DNA of 59,335 nucleotides from Nemertoderma westbladi (GCA_032718475.1 JAUCBJ010008348.1:1-59335); one strand, 5' to 3'. Shown: positions 47,701 to 59,335, counted from the stretch's first letter. The notes: generated by a model from the letters alone, not told the origin. Translations and numbers: made by a program.

Positions 47701-50700
47701 ATGTATGGTGCCATGTTACTGTAACACTTACTGGTGCCATGTTACTGTAACATTTACTAATGTATGGTGCCATATTACTGTAAACTTACTAATGGATGGT
47801 GCCTTGTTACTGTAAACTTACAAATGGATGGTGCCATGTTACTGTAACACTTACTAATGGATGATGCCATGTTACTGTAAACTTACTAATGGATGGTGCC
47901 ATGTTACTGTAAACTTACTAATGGATGGTGCCTTGTTACTGTAAACTTACTAATGGATGGTGCCATGTTACTGTAACACTTACTAATGTATGGTGCCATG
48001 TTACTGTAAACTTACTAATGGATGGTGCCATGTTACTGTAACACTTACTAATGTATGGTGCCATGTTACTGTAACACTTACTATTGTATGGTACCATGTT
48101 ACTGTAACACTTACTAATGGATGGTGCCATGTTACTGTAACACTTACTAATGTATGGTGCCATGTTACTGTAACACTTACTGGTGCCATGTTACTGTAAC
48201 ATTTACTAATGTATGGTGCCATATTACTGTAAACTTACTAATGGATGGTGCCTTGTTACTGTAAACTTACTAATGGATGGTGCCATGTTACTGTAACACT
48301 TACTAATGTATGGTGCCATGTTACTGTAACACTTACTGGTGCCATGTTACTGTAACATTTACTAATGTATGGTGCCATGTTAATGTAACACTTACTAATG
48401 TATGGTGCCATGTTCCTGTAACACTTACTGGTGCCATGTTACTGTAACATTTACTAATGTATGGTGCCATGTTACTGTAACACTTACTAATGTATGGTGC
48501 CATGTTACTGTAACACTTACTGGTGCCATGTTACTGTAACACTTACTAATGTATGGTGCCATGTTCCTGTAACACTTACTGGTGCCATGTTACTGTAACA
48601 TTTACTAATGTATGGTGCCATGTTACTGTAAACTTACTAATGGATGGTGCCTTGTTACTGTAAACTTACTAATGGATGGTGCCTTGTTACTGTAAACTTA
48701 CTAATGGATGGTGCCATGTTACTGTAACACTTACTAATGTATGGTGCCATGTTACTGTAACACTTACTGGTGCCATGTTACTGTAACACTTACTAATGCA
48801 TGGTGCCATGTTACTGTAACACTTACTGGTGCCATGTTACTGTAACATTTACAAATGTATGGTGCCATGTTACTGTAAACTTTCTAATGGATGGTGCCTT
48901 GTTACTGTAACACTTACAAATGGATGGTGCCATGTTACTGTAACACTTACTAATGCATGGTGCCATGTTACTGTAACACTTACTGGTGCCATGTTACTGT
49001 AACATTTACAAATGTATGGTGCCATGTTACTGTAAACTTTCTAATGGATGGTGCCTTGTTACTGTAAACTTACAAATGGATGGTGCCATGTTACTGTAAC
49101 ACTTACTATTGTATGGTACCATGTTACTGTAACACTTACTATTGTATGGTGCCATGTTACTGTAACACTTACAAATGGATGGTGCCATGTTACTGTAACA
49201 CTTACTAATGCATGGTGCCATGTTACTGTAACACTTACTGGTGCCATGTTACTGTAACATTTACAAATGTATGGTGCCATGTTACTGTAAACTTTCTAAT
49301 GGATGGTGCCTTGTTACTGTAAACTTACAAATGGATGGTGCCATGTTACTGTAACACTTACTATTGTATGGTACCATGTTACTGTAACACTTACTATTGT
49401 ATGGTACCATGTTACTGTAACACTTACTATTGTATGGTACCATGTTACTGTAACACTTACTATTGTATGGTACCATGTTACTGTAAACTTACTAATGGAT
49501 GGTGCCATGTTACTGTAACACTTACTAATGTATGGTGCCATGTTACTGTAACACTTACTGGTGCCATGTTACTGTAACATTTACTAATGTATGGTGCCAT
49601 GTTACTGTAAACTTACTAATGGATGGTGCCTTGTTACTGTAAACTTACTAATGGATGGTGCCATGTTACTGTAACACTTACTAATGTATGGTGCCATGTT
49701 ACTGTAACACTTACAAATGGATGGTGTCATGTTACTGTAACACTTACTAATGTATGGTGCCATGTTACTGTAACACTTACTGGTGCCATGTTACTGTAAC
49801 ATTTACTAATGTATGGTGCCATGTTACTGTAAACTTACTAATGGATGGTGCCTTGTTACTGTAAACTTACTAATGGATGGTGCCATGTTACTGTAACACT
49901 TACTAATGTATGGTGCCATGTTACTGTAACACTTACAAATGGATGGTGTCATGTTACTGTAACACTTACTATTGTATGGTACCATATTACTGTAACACTT
50001 ACTAATGGATGGTGCCATGTTACTGTAACACTTACTAATGTATGGTGCCATGTTACTGTAACACTTACTGGTGCCATGTTACTGTAATATTTACTAATGG
50101 ATGGTGTCATGTTACTGTAACACTTACTAATGTATGGTGCCATGTTACTGTAACACTTACTGGTGCCATGTTACTGTAACATTTACTAATGTATGGTGCC
50201 ATGTTACTGTAAACTTACTAATGGATGGTGCCTTGTTACTGTAAACTTACTAATGGATGGTGCCATGTTACTGTAACACTTACTAATGTATGGTGCCATG
50301 TTACTGTAACACTTACAAATGGATGGTGTCATGTTACTGTAACACTTACTATTGTATGGTACCATATTACTGTAACACTTACTAATGGATGGTGCCATGT
50401 TACTGTAACACTTACTAATGTATGGTGCCATGTTACTGTAACACTTACTGGTGCCATGTTACTGTAATATTTACTAATGGATGGTGCCTTGTTACTGTAA
50501 ACTTACTAATGGATGGTGCCTTGTTACTGTAACACTTACTAATGTATGGTGCCATGTTACTGTAAACTTACTAGTGGATGGTGCCATGTTACTGTAACAC
50601 TTACTATTGTATGGTACCATGTTACTGTAACACTTACTAATGTATGGTGCCATGTTACTGTAACTCTTACTAATGTATGGTGCCATGTTACTGTAAACTT

Positions 50701-51374
50701 ACTAATGGATGGTGCCATGTTACTGTAACACTTACTATTGTATGGAACCATATAACTGTAACACTTACTAATGTATGGTGCCATGTTACTGTAACACTTA
50801 CTAATGTATGGTGCCATGTTACTGTAACACTTACTAATGTATGGTGCCATGTTACTGTAAACTTACTAATGGATGGTGCCATGTTACTGTAACACTTACT
50901 ATTGTATGGAACCATATAACTGTAACACTTACTAATGTATGGTGCCATGTTACTGTAACTCTTACTATTGTATGGAACCATATAACTGTAACACTTACTA
51001 ATGGATGGTGCCATGTTACTGTAACACTTACTAATGGATGGTGCCATGTTACTGTAACACTTACTATTGTATGGTACCATGTTACTGTAAACTTACTAAT
51101 GGATGGCGCCATGTTACTGTAACACTTACTAATGGATGGTGCCATGTTACTGTAAACTTACTAATGGATGGTGCCATGTTACTGTAACACTTACTATTGT
51201 ATGGAACCATATAACTGTAACACTTACTAATGTATGGTGCCATGTTACTGTAACACTTACTAATGTATGGTGCCATGTTACTGTAAACTTACTAATGGAT
51301 GGTGCCATGTTACTGTAACACTTACTAATGTATGGTGCCATGTTACTGTAACACTTACTAATGTATGGTGCCAT
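38757..51374. repeat. 12.6-kb satellite array, 26/32/33-bp units
   Basis: Core GGTGCCATGTTACTGTAA is followed by CACTTACTAATGTAT (33-bp class), ACTTACTAATGGAT (32-bp class) or CACTTACT (26-bp class, lacking AATGTAT). Roughly 390 units. Minor variants include GGTACCATG, GGCGCCATG, TGCCTTGTTAC and CCATATAAC. Larger segments are duplicated: the block at about 41.5-43.0 kb recurs 2,549 bp downstream, and others recur at 820, 1,196 and 380 bp. Open frames on both strands arise because 33 is divisible by three and are not genes. Confidence 0.95.
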
Positions 51375-51725
51375 TCTGTTAAAATGTTTCCTGTGAATAT
51401 GTAAACATCATCCGGTGTTGGAACATGAACATGTAACCCCGTCTCAATTTCTTCTTTTTCTCGCAATCTGAAATTATATTATTGAAATTTAATATAAACC
51501 AATTAATAGTTGGGTATTAGTTATGGGTTTGAACAGTAAGTTGTCTGCTTACATTAACTTTCACTTTCCTCTTGCAAAGTTCTATCTTTGCACGTCTTTA
51601 CATCAATACGTGGAGGGACGAGGGAGATTGGTAGGTGAGTAAAGGCGATAAAAGTCTATCAAAAAACTCTCGATTCTCCATAGTTGTCGCAGTTTAGTCT
51701 CTCCCAAGTCCAGCATGTTTCCCTT
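51375..51725. other. Unique spacer after the satellite
   Basis: No supported gene. The array stops sharply at GGTGCCATT near 51374. Confidence 0.5.
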
Positions 51726-52019
51726 TCAAGTTGTTCTATATATTTTTATAGGCAGTCGTCCACGGGTACGCTTTTCTTGTGTTGGTTGCCAGAAAAGTAG
51801 ATCTGGTATGATCTCATGTTTACTTATCCAGTAGTGCCCACTGAATCTTAATCTGCGTTCACGGAGGGTGGTTGATACAGGTGGTATTGTACCATAAAGC
51901 TCGGCGTTTGTCATGTGTTTTCTCCATCTGATGTTTAGGGCTGCCCTTAGAAGTCTCTCTCGACACTTTATTAACCACGCTGTCCCAGTTAACAAATTGT
52001 GTGATAAAATTATTATCAA
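51726..52019 (-). pseudogene. LINE RT C-terminal remnant
   Basis: Minus-strand LLRAALNIRWRKHMTNAELY and RERRLRFSGHYW followed by a WQPT..KRTRGR-like run is the conserved C-terminal tail of a common animal non-LTR RT group. It directly adjoins the Gypsy remnant. Confidence 0.65.
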
Positions 52020-52068
52020 TTAAGGAAGTGATTATTTTGATAATGTTGGTGGGCTCTGGAATCTAATT

Positions 52069-52977
52069 TCAATAATCGCGTCCTTTCCTGTCAGTTATTA
52101 CACCGGTGCGTGACCACCGTTTGGTTGTGGGGTTCTGAAGCAGAACATCTGTTCCAGGTAACAATGTCGCAAGGTTGCGGGCAGTTCGGTCATAACGCAG
52201 TTTTGCGGCCCTTGATATCCGCCAAGCAGACTCATCTGCCTCTGCAGCTTGTTTTTGCCATGACGGATCAAAGGCTTTATAATGCTGTGGGACATTGGAC
52301 CGTAAAGGATGCCGATATACTATCTGGGCTGGGGAGCGACCATCTCCCCTCGGTGTGTTTCGTAGTTCAAGCATCCCCATCAGAAATGGTTCTGTATTAA
52401 TTCGACCGTCGTCTGCCTTTGCAACGAGATTTTTTACTATTTTTACCGACACCACCGCGTGCTCGTTGGATTGTGGATGACACGGTGATGACGGTTTCCA
52501 GTCAACACCCCAGCGAACCAAAAAGTCTTTAAATATTTTGGAGTCATATTGTGGTCCTCCATCAGTGCGCATTCGTACCGGGACCCCGGTCTGTACGAAA
52601 TATTGCCGAATTACATCGACAACATGGGTTGCTGATGGGTCTCTATCCCATCTTGTAACAAATGGGAACCCAGACAAGCGGTCTACGTATACCATGTAGG
52701 CATGACCAGCAAACTTAAATAAGTCTGACGAGACAGACTCAAAAATCCGGGATGGTAGGGGGTCCGATATGCATGGTTCCTTTACATTGCTTGGGAGGCG
52801 GTACTGGCATTTCTCACAGGATCGTATAATGTCCTCTATTTGGGCATTTATTCCAGGCCAGTATACCGATTTCCTACTGCGCCGCTTGGTTCGCTCTAAA
52901 CCTTGATGTGACTCGTGGAGACATTTTAATATATCGCCACGGGCCCCTTTGGGTATAACTAATCGTTTACCAAACAA
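52069..52977 (-). pseudogene. Gypsy integrase, catalytic Glu lost
   Basis: Has the HHCC zinc domain (HESHQGLERTKRRSRKSVYW and CEKC) and the catalytic core with SSDLF and RTDGGPQYDS aspartates. Where the family has SNGHAE, this reads SNEHAV, so the DDE glutamate is valine. The C-terminal domain is cut by a stop after RKGRDY. The frame upstream is shifted relative to the connection ORF. Confidence 0.8.
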
Positions 52978-53041
52978 GACTAATCCATTTTCTATAGACA
53001 GTTCATTCCATATTTTCCGTAGCTGCTGTACAAATGGATTA

Positions 53042-53479
53042 TTAACAGCCTGGTGATTGAAAATTATTCTCTAGTGCTTCTATGAGCATTTTGTATTCGA
53101 GATCACCCTGAGCTATCTGCTGCAAATTTACAATGATTGGATCTTCATAAGGAGAGTATTTGCCAAAGTTACTATCATTTTTAATTGAGTTAGTTGCGGC
53201 CTCAAACACAGTAGATGCTACAGTATTTGAGGAACAACCTTCAACCTCATTAGAATCTGGATCACATACTGGTGCCCTGGACAAAGCATCAGGCACAACG
53301 TAAGACTTTCCTTTTTGCCATGTGAGTGTGAAATTATAACAACTAAGTTTCATTTTCAAGTTTTGCAATCTCACATTGTCTACCATATCAAGCGTATAAG
53401 AGTTCATTATAGGTATAGTAAAGGCCTGTGGTCTGTGACCACCGTAAAATGTGGCTGTCCATACAAATACATACGACAC
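53042..53479 (-). pseudogene. Gypsy RNase H end and connection domain
   Basis: YTLDMVDNVRLQNLKMKL and GKSYVVPDALSRAPV are the end of RNase H and the start of the tether to integrase. Its frame differs from the upstream polyprotein, so a frameshift lies near 53410-53460. Confidence 0.75.
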
Positions 53480-56070
53480 TTATTAATTAACCAGTATATA
53501 GCTAGGGCTTCTAGCTCTATTGTGGCGTATCGAGTCTCGCATTCCTTCAGAAATCGAGAACCGCATTGCACCAGTTGCCACCTAGTGTCATTTTGACGTT
53601 TCTGGAACAGGGCAAAACCGAGACCTTTTGTCCGGGAAGCATCGGTTTCTATTCTAATTTCAGCGTTTTTATCGTAAGGTACAAGAATTGGCGGGGTGGC
53701 CAACGCTTTTTTCACGTTTTGAAACGCAGAATCATGGTTATTTGTCCACAGAAATTCGTTTTTTATTTTTAAAATATCCCGTAATGGGGCCGCCATTTCG
53801 CTTATTTCTGCGGAAAACTGAGCCAGCTGCTGAACAAGACCCATAAACGACCTGAGTTCGGTGCGGTTTGTGGGTGCCGGGAAATTTTCTATTGCACTAA
53901 TTTTTGCTGGATCAGCTTTAGTTCCATCTTTTGAAATAATAAATCCGCCGAATTTGACTTCATCTTTTGCAAAATCAAATTTATTTGGTTTCACCGTTAT
54001 TTTATGTTTATGACACCGTTCTAGAATATCACATATTCTAGAAATATGATCTTTTAAACCCGAATCGGCTATTACAATCCCGTCCACCAATCTATGAACA
54101 TTATCTATACCTGATAATGCTATATCGACCCGTAGGTTATACGAATCGCCCGTGCTAATATAGCCCATGGGCGCTCGATTAAAAACGAATCGTCCCCATG
54201 GAGTAATAAAGCACGTTAGGTCCTTCGACTCAGGGTGCATTGGCACCTGCCAATGAGCAGTTTTGGCGTCCAATGTTGAAAAATATCTAGAGTCTGGTGC
54301 AATTTCTGAAATAACGTCAGTTGGTGAACTACTAGGGTGTACAATACGCTTAACCTGACGATTCAAATTCGTCAGGTCAACACACACCCTGATGCCTCCG
54401 TCTGATTTGAGTACCACTACTAGAGGGTGGCACCACGCTGTGGGTCTGTCACCCACTGGTTCTATGATTCCCTTGGCTGAAAGTGAGTCTAATTCTTTTT
54501 TAACTTCATCACGTTTTGCATACGCAATTTTTCTCGCTGAATGTACGGCAAAAGGTTTACAGTTGTCTTTCAGCTCAATTCGCAAAGGATCACCAATAAT
54601 TTCGCCTGTCATTGTTTTCAATTCAGAATTAACATTGAACACTGAGGAATAAATATTAAACAGTTTTTTACGGATAGAATTCATCTGGAAATTCGATGGA
54701 TTTTCCGGGATGTTGTCTATCCAAGTTTTTCGAGCTGATTTTTCAAATAATGCCAGCTCGTCACAAACATTAGCACTATTTCTTGCAGTGGAACAGCATT
54801 TTATTTCTTTCTCAGTTTCACTGGTATATATGTAAGGCAAAGGGTTTGGCCAGTCACGGTGAATAAGCCGTAGTGCTTTACAGGTTTCACGTGACAAATA
54901 CAGAAAGGGTATATTATCACAAATAATAATTTCGTCCAGTTTCTGTACCCCTTCCAAAGTTATATAGAGAAAAATACGGCCAATTTGTTTAATTGGATGG
55001 CCGTTGATATTTAGTAAACGGTCATTGCTGGGTTCGAGCAAGTTGGCCTGATCGATACCCAACTTATTTAAAAATTGTTTCCCTGCTACTGTACGATCGG
55101 ATCCGGTGTCCGGAATTGCACAACATTCAAAAATTGGTTTATTTTTATCTGAATTGAGAGTCAAAAATACAGTAATGACAGATTGTTTATCTTGAACACA
55201 AGATCCAACATGAACAGACGCCTGGGTAAAACTTTCATCGCTAACCAATGCTGCCGATTTATCGGCCACTTTACTTTTACAAACACTAGCAAAGTGGTTT
55301 CTCTTTTTACAACGGTTGCAAGTTTTACCTTGGGCAGGGCAGGTTTGACCCGGCCGGTGGCTTTCGTAGCCGCATTTGGTACATTTAGGTAAACTCGAAT
55401 CGCGAGATCGATATTTGTATCTATCCGAGCTTTTTCGACTGGAGGATCGGTATCTTCCCCGTGGATATTGGTTTTTCCCGGTTCCGGACGTTGCCCCTAC
55501 CGACAGGTGCGGTGGGCCGGACCTCGACCTCGACATGCGTTTTGCGTGCGCTCGCGCTGCCTCCTCGCTACGAACAAACTTTACAGTTTCCTTATGAGTG
55601 AGACCCGGTGACTTCGCCAAAAGATCCTGGCGGATTTCCTCGTCGGAAATCCCGACCGTTATTAACGTCGACATCCAGGCATCTTCGTCCATATCGCGTA
55701 ACCCTGCGGTTTCTGCCATTTCGCTTAATCTCGTATAGAAATTGTCGAACGACTCTGATTCCTGCTGTTTACAGGTCGTCAGTTCCCACCGGTCCAGCGC
55801 GACGTTTTGTTTTTCCTTTAAATATCCCTCGAGTTTATCGAGAACTTCTTCTAGAGTCATAGTGGTATTCTGAGGGATTTCCACAGCGTATTGCAATTTT
55901 GAAAGGAAACTGGGGCTGCAATACCCGAAAAAGGCAGATATTTGTTCGTCCCGTGGTTGTAAATGTAATTTAATAGTCTTAGCATAGTTACCCCACGAAA
56001 TTCTCCATCTGTTGAACCTTTTTAAATCCACCTCCTCGTCAAGGGCGGGGGGCGTTTTACCGATGCACAT
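53407..56070 (-). pseudogene. Gypsy Gag-protease-RT-RNase H polyprotein
   Basis: 887 aa from an ATG that overlaps the upstream ORF by 49 bp in another frame. Gag is about 1-225, with zinc knuckles CTKCGYESHRPGQTC (230-244) and CNRCKKRNHFASVC (251-264). The protease site is PDTGSD (320-325). RT (about 525-720) has STLDAKTAHWQVP with Asp601, but the YxDD box reads LVDG (661-664), losing the second Asp. RNase H starts at IETDASRTKG (807) and is cut after TDHRPLLYL. The long open frame shows recent origin despite the damaged active site. Confidence 0.85.
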
Positions 56071-56486
56071 GGGGCGTTGTCTTGCTTCTGGGTTGTTGTT
56101 CCCTGAATATGTGACGTGGACTGTAGCGGATCAGAGCCAGTCGACTGAATCTGAGAAAAATTGGCAGTAACTTGTTTCATAATAACTGCGATATCGTGGC
56201 GGTAACGGATCATCTCCATCGAGATATCGTCGAATTGGGTTTCCTCCGTCCCGCAGTCTGCCTCGGATTGCTGGAGAAGTTCTAACGATTCCCCGAGTTT
56301 ATCGTATGTGTTCTCCAACTTGTACTTCAATCGCTGAACATCTTCCATTAAAGATTGAGGACGTTCATCAGGATGCAGCTGCGTTAATTGGTCTAACGCA
56401 GCTTCCAACTGATTTTTTACCCTCGTATAATTCGATTTAAACCCGAAATGGCTTTTTTTCGAATGTGCGACGGTTATCGCTTTCAT
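56022..56486 (-). CDS. Gypsy N-terminal coiled-coil ORF (Gag-like)
   Basis: 154 aa from ATG at 56486, rich in Leu, Glu and Gln with heptad-like spacing (about 20-105). It precedes and overlaps the polyprotein in another frame, so it may be an original N-terminal Gag part joined by frameshifting or separated by mutation. Not otherwise recognised. Confidence 0.5.
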   Translation of the reverse strand: MKAITVAHSKKSHFGFKSNYTRVKNQLEAALDQLTQLHPDERPQSLMEDVQRLKYKLENTYDKLGESLELLQQSEADCGTEETQFDDISMEMIRYRHDIAVIMKQVTANFSQIQSTGSDPLQSTSHIQGTTTQKQDNAPCASVKRPPPLTRRWI

Positions 56487-57650
56487 GGTAAGATAGTAGT
56501 ACCTACCTGACCTACTGCTGTACAGTAGTACCGGTACGTGTAGTATGCCTACCGTACCTGCGTAGTGTACTTATAGGCGGTCCGTAGGCTCTCCGCTCCT
56601 TCAGTCCCGTCCTTTTTAGCTTCAGCAGTCCGTGTACAGTGCGGTTTCTTTGAATGCGTATATTAATACACACTGCGCCATGTTGTGTTATCCCCCGAGC
56701 GTGGGAAATACATCAGGTTAGTTACATCAGATATATTCATTAGTCTATTGTCACAATACACAATAATCTATAATATACCTGTATACCGACACCATGCACG
56801 ATACTACTGCAGTACCTGCATACCAACAATAGGTTCACTGCCTGACTCATATATATAGCACCACCGGTATCCTACCTAAAGTAGAATATCCTAGAGCACT
56901 CTACATTGTTACAGTATATTTTTATATTCCACCAATACGTATACTGGTTAGATTCTTTTTTGTATTATTATTCTTTGTTTTATTATAATAATCGTTTAAA
57001 TCTAAATATATCTCTCTATCTCTGATCGATCAGGGGCCCCCACCAATCATGTGCACAGGGGCCCCCACCAGGCTTGATCCGGCTCTGCTAATTTCTGTTC
57101 ATAACGTTGGGTCAACGTGAAACCAATAGGCTTATCGATTTTGTCGACGGTGAAGTTGTCCTAATTCGTCTACGAATCTAATACGCCTAAGTATTCGGCT
57201 TCAATAACATATTACATCCTTCACATCAGGAAAATACTGCTTCGCACAAATCTTATGTGGTATAATAACAGGAGTAATAATCAATAGTCTGTAGTCTGGT
57301 TCCTTTTTGCCTAAAGAGAAAAGATATTTGATGCCTTCGCCATTACATTCTACGCGTATTTCCGGATTTGGAACATGTCTAAAGTGGAAAGAACAACATT
57401 CGAGCCTGTGTGAACCGCTATTACCCAGATAGCAATGACTTGAGCTTTAACGTTCAAAGTTTATCAAAAACTAAACTCAGACATAATGCGAAATTCCGTT
57501 ACTATAATATATTGAATATTTAAATCTAATTTATATGAAAGTAACATTGTAAAAAAAAATTATTATATTTAATATTTCAAAATGTGAAGAACAGAGGACT
57601 TACAATGCATCCATCCATTCATGCCTATTTCTTCTTATAGCACGACCCAC
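56487..57650. other. Region upstream of the Gypsy ORFs; possible decayed LTR
   Basis: No gene. AGGGGCCCCCACCA is repeated at about 57033 and 57057. If the candidate primer-binding site at 56671-56680 is real, a 5' LTR would begin at 56681 and run right, but its far end was not recognised. Confidence 0.4.
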
Positions 57651-57842
57651 CTCATATCGCTGGCTGTAGGTTGACTATAATAATAGTACCAGACAGGGTG
57701 CAGCAAATCTTCCGTGTGAGCGAGGGCAGGGTCATGCACCGGTTTGGTATCCAGAACGTCAGCTCCTGGACCCCCAAATGTCTTATCATACTCGAGATTA
57801 AGGACTACAGTATCATTGTTGTAGAAGGTCCCATGTGATATC
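57651..57842 (-). CDS. Candidate internal exon, unidentified gene
   Basis: 192 bp on the minus strand, between acceptor TTATTGTTATTCAG and donor GAG/GTGGGT. It encodes ISHGTFYNNDTVVLNLEYDK, then a Gly/Asp/Pro-containing run ending WYYYYSQPTASDM. The composition looks like a structured protein rather than noise. Both flanking introns would be phase 2. I cannot assign a family. Confidence 0.4.
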
Positions 57843-58520
57843 CTGAATAACAATAAAACTGAATTATTTAAGTACCGATTTGATATGATTGAAATAAACT
57901 GAAACTAAAATTATGAAAATATGAAAATATACAATTAATTAACCAAAAAATTAATTTTTATATCAGCAGTTCTTTCATCCCAATCAAATTATTAATCAAT
58001 TTTTGTTATGCACCAAGCCAGCGTGATAGAGGATTGGTGAGCAAAAGAGAAATAAGAAACACTAAATGGAACACGGTAAAAATATTGATAAGCAGGAAAT
58101 TTAACCTATGAACTACCCTAAAAAGGTAATCCTAAATATACTCCTCGCACAGCACATCTTAGGAAAAAAAAAATATATAAAACAATATAGTATATATAAA
58201 ACACTACAAACATTCTGTAACGTGGAAAAATGATCAGTATGAAATTTAACCTTATGTTGCTGGGTAACAAAGGAAAGTAACCAATCAGCATGCAGCTCTT
58301 CCCTAGTGTTTTAATTTTTACTAATAAACATAACGCTGATATTTCTATGTATAAAAGTAAACGGAATTCCACTACTTAATTTATATTAACCGGTAGATAA
58401 ACTGTAACTGAAATAAGGGGCTAAGTAAAACTGAACCGAAATTGTTAAAATTCCAGTTTTCGCCTGTGTCACTGGTATTAAATGATGTTGACCGATAAAT
58501 GAAGCTCTACCAACACCAAC

Positions 58521-58621
58521 CTGTAATTTCTTGGAATCGATGTAAGAGTCTTAATGGATATTCGGCAAAGTGTGTCATCGTTCCTGAATCTTTGTTTACA
58601 ACAAATACCTCTCCAAGAAAA
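58521..58621 (-). CDS. Candidate internal exon, unidentified gene
   Basis: 101 bp on the minus strand, between acceptor TATTAG and donor ATTACAG/GTTGGT. It encodes GEVFVVNKDSGTMTHFAEYP then LRLLHRFQEIT. It ends in phase 1, which does not match the phase-2 start of the exon at 57842. An unseen exon may lie between, or one edge is wrong. Confidence 0.35.
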
Positions 58622-59010
58622 CTAATAAGGACAAAATATATTAAATCAGATTTGTAACAATATGTTATGTTTAGGATAGGCCTACTGTATAAATAGTTGA
58701 GCTGATATTTGTACAACACAAATAACACAGCAAACTAATTAATTAATCACTTAGAAACAATAAACTTCTAGAACATGTCTTGCAAAAAATGACCCATTGA
58801 TGATAGCCATTGTATGCTTATGCGTTGCGTAACATTATTTCCCGTACATAATAATTAATAATTAAATGCTTGAGTTAATACAATTATTTTATTCTATAAT
58901 TGTCAAGCTGAAGTAAAAAAACCTTACCGGTAGGTATGCCAGTACAGTACGATACAAATACTAAAATAAAATAAAAAAGCAACTGACCATTAGACGTTGC
59001 ATGCAATCAG

Positions 59011-59038
59011 TGATCAGCTGACGGCTGTCAGCTGATCA
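59011..59038. other. Perfect 12-bp palindrome with 4-bp spacer
   Basis: TGATCAGCTGAC, then GGCT, then the exact inverse. It lies about 200 bp upstream of the TATA box and could be a dimeric factor site; function unknown. Confidence 0.5.
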
Positions 59039-59230
59039 GTAGGTTTCGCCCCAATGGGGGCTTTCTCAAGTAGCTAGTGCTAGAAAGGAGACAATAGATA
59101 GAAGTTCCCAAGGGAGACGGGACGGTAAAGTGAAACAAGGTAGATGTGTATCAGTCTAACCACTGGGAAGCAGCACCTCAATCTTGCGCCAATCACGTTT
59201 CTGCTTGTTAATAGCTGGCTGACGAGTGCG

Positions 59231-59239
59231 TATATAAAA
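59231..59239 (+). promoter_or_regulatory. TATA box of a promoter at the window end
   Basis: TATATAAAA in a GC-richer setting. A start would fall near 59258-59265 (around TTTTGCAGGACAGG). The gene would lie mostly beyond the window. Directed rightward, opposite to the candidate exons at 57.6-58.6 kb. Confidence 0.4.
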
Positions 59240-59335
59240 CATTTCTAGTTTTTGCAGGACAGGACGCAAAGGGTGCCGTGCAATAACCTTGAAGTGTTTG
59301 AACAACTCTCGCCAGTCAGTCAACCAACGTGTGTT

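Larger units (their letters stand above)
52030..56486 (-). mobile_element. Ty3/Gypsy element, internal region, inactive
   Basis: Minus-strand order: coiled-coil ORF, Gag-protease-RT-RNase H, connection, integrase. Frames break near 53410-53480, near 53041 and after 52069. No LTR pair was found. Minus-strand TGGCGCAGTG at 56680-56671, preceded by ACA, is a weak primer-binding-site candidate and would place a 5' LTR just to the right. Confidence 0.8.

Noticed and set aside
38757-51374. CRISPR-like appearance of short regular repeats
   Set aside because: No distinct repeat/spacer alternation, all units are variants of one sequence, and the setting is an animal genome.
40896-51466. Dozens of 60-130-codon open frames of repeated peptide
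   Set aside because: Products of the 33-bp satellite unit; they stop wherever a 32- or 26-bp unit shifts the frame.
56487-57200. Definite 5' LTR of the Gypsy element
   Set aside because: Only a weak primer-binding-site candidate was seen; no matching 3' LTR remains to prove the ends.

Overview
The window is animal nuclear DNA, probably from an invertebrate. It has split genes with GT-AG borders, BEL/Pao and Gypsy LTR elements, CR1/L2-type LINE debris, many MITEs, long tandem arrays, and a PRDM9-like gene (KRAB, degenerate SSXRD, PR/SET, C2H2 fingers). I cannot name the species. No bacterial or organellar genes are visible. Most of the 59 kb is repeats. The only host gene I recognise is the PRDM9-like locus. 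Two further exon-like blocks and one core promoter lie near the right end.

Layout: (1) 1-21.1 kb holds two copies of one BEL/Pao-derived LTR element in convergent orientation. Copy A (+) runs from the left edge to its 3' LTR at 5737-6976. Copy B (-) runs from its 5' LTR at 19973-21119 down to a truncation near 10045. Both encode Gag and an aspartic protease but lack reverse transcriptase, RNase H and nearly all of integrase. Both carry an unfamiliar extra 3' ORF with a conserved start and end and a different middle in each copy. Between them lie a 30-bp minisatellite, dispersed repeats and a small palindromic insertion. (2) 21.1-27.1 kb is a patchwork of MITEs, a LINE 3' end, a 1.1-kb TTAA-flanked foldback element and a 55-bp element with an 8-bp target duplication. 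(3) 27.3-32.9 kb is the PRDM9-like locus: a KRAB-like ORF, a 3.1-kb gap filled by a hAT-type and a piggyBac-type element, then a SET ORF and a six-finger array separated by a one-base frameshift. (4) 33.4-36.9 kb is LINE debris, including an insertion whose endonuclease half is inverted relative to its RT half. (5) 38.76-51.37 kb is a 12.6-kb satellite of 26/32/33-bp units with higher-order repeats. (6) 51.7-56.5 kb is a LINE remnant followed by a dead Gypsy element (-). (7) 57.6-59.3 kb has two unidentified candidate exons (-) and a TATA promoter (+) at the edge.

How the parts fit: the RT-less BEL/Pao copies share their deletion, so the family was probably mobilised in trans by a full-length relative. 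The PRDM9-like locus has the domain order of the recombination-hotspot methyltransferase, keeps the three SET tyrosines known to matter in PRDM9, and has adjacent fingers that differ only at amino-acid-changing sites. The frameshift leaves open whether it is a functional allele, a sequencing error or a young pseudogene.
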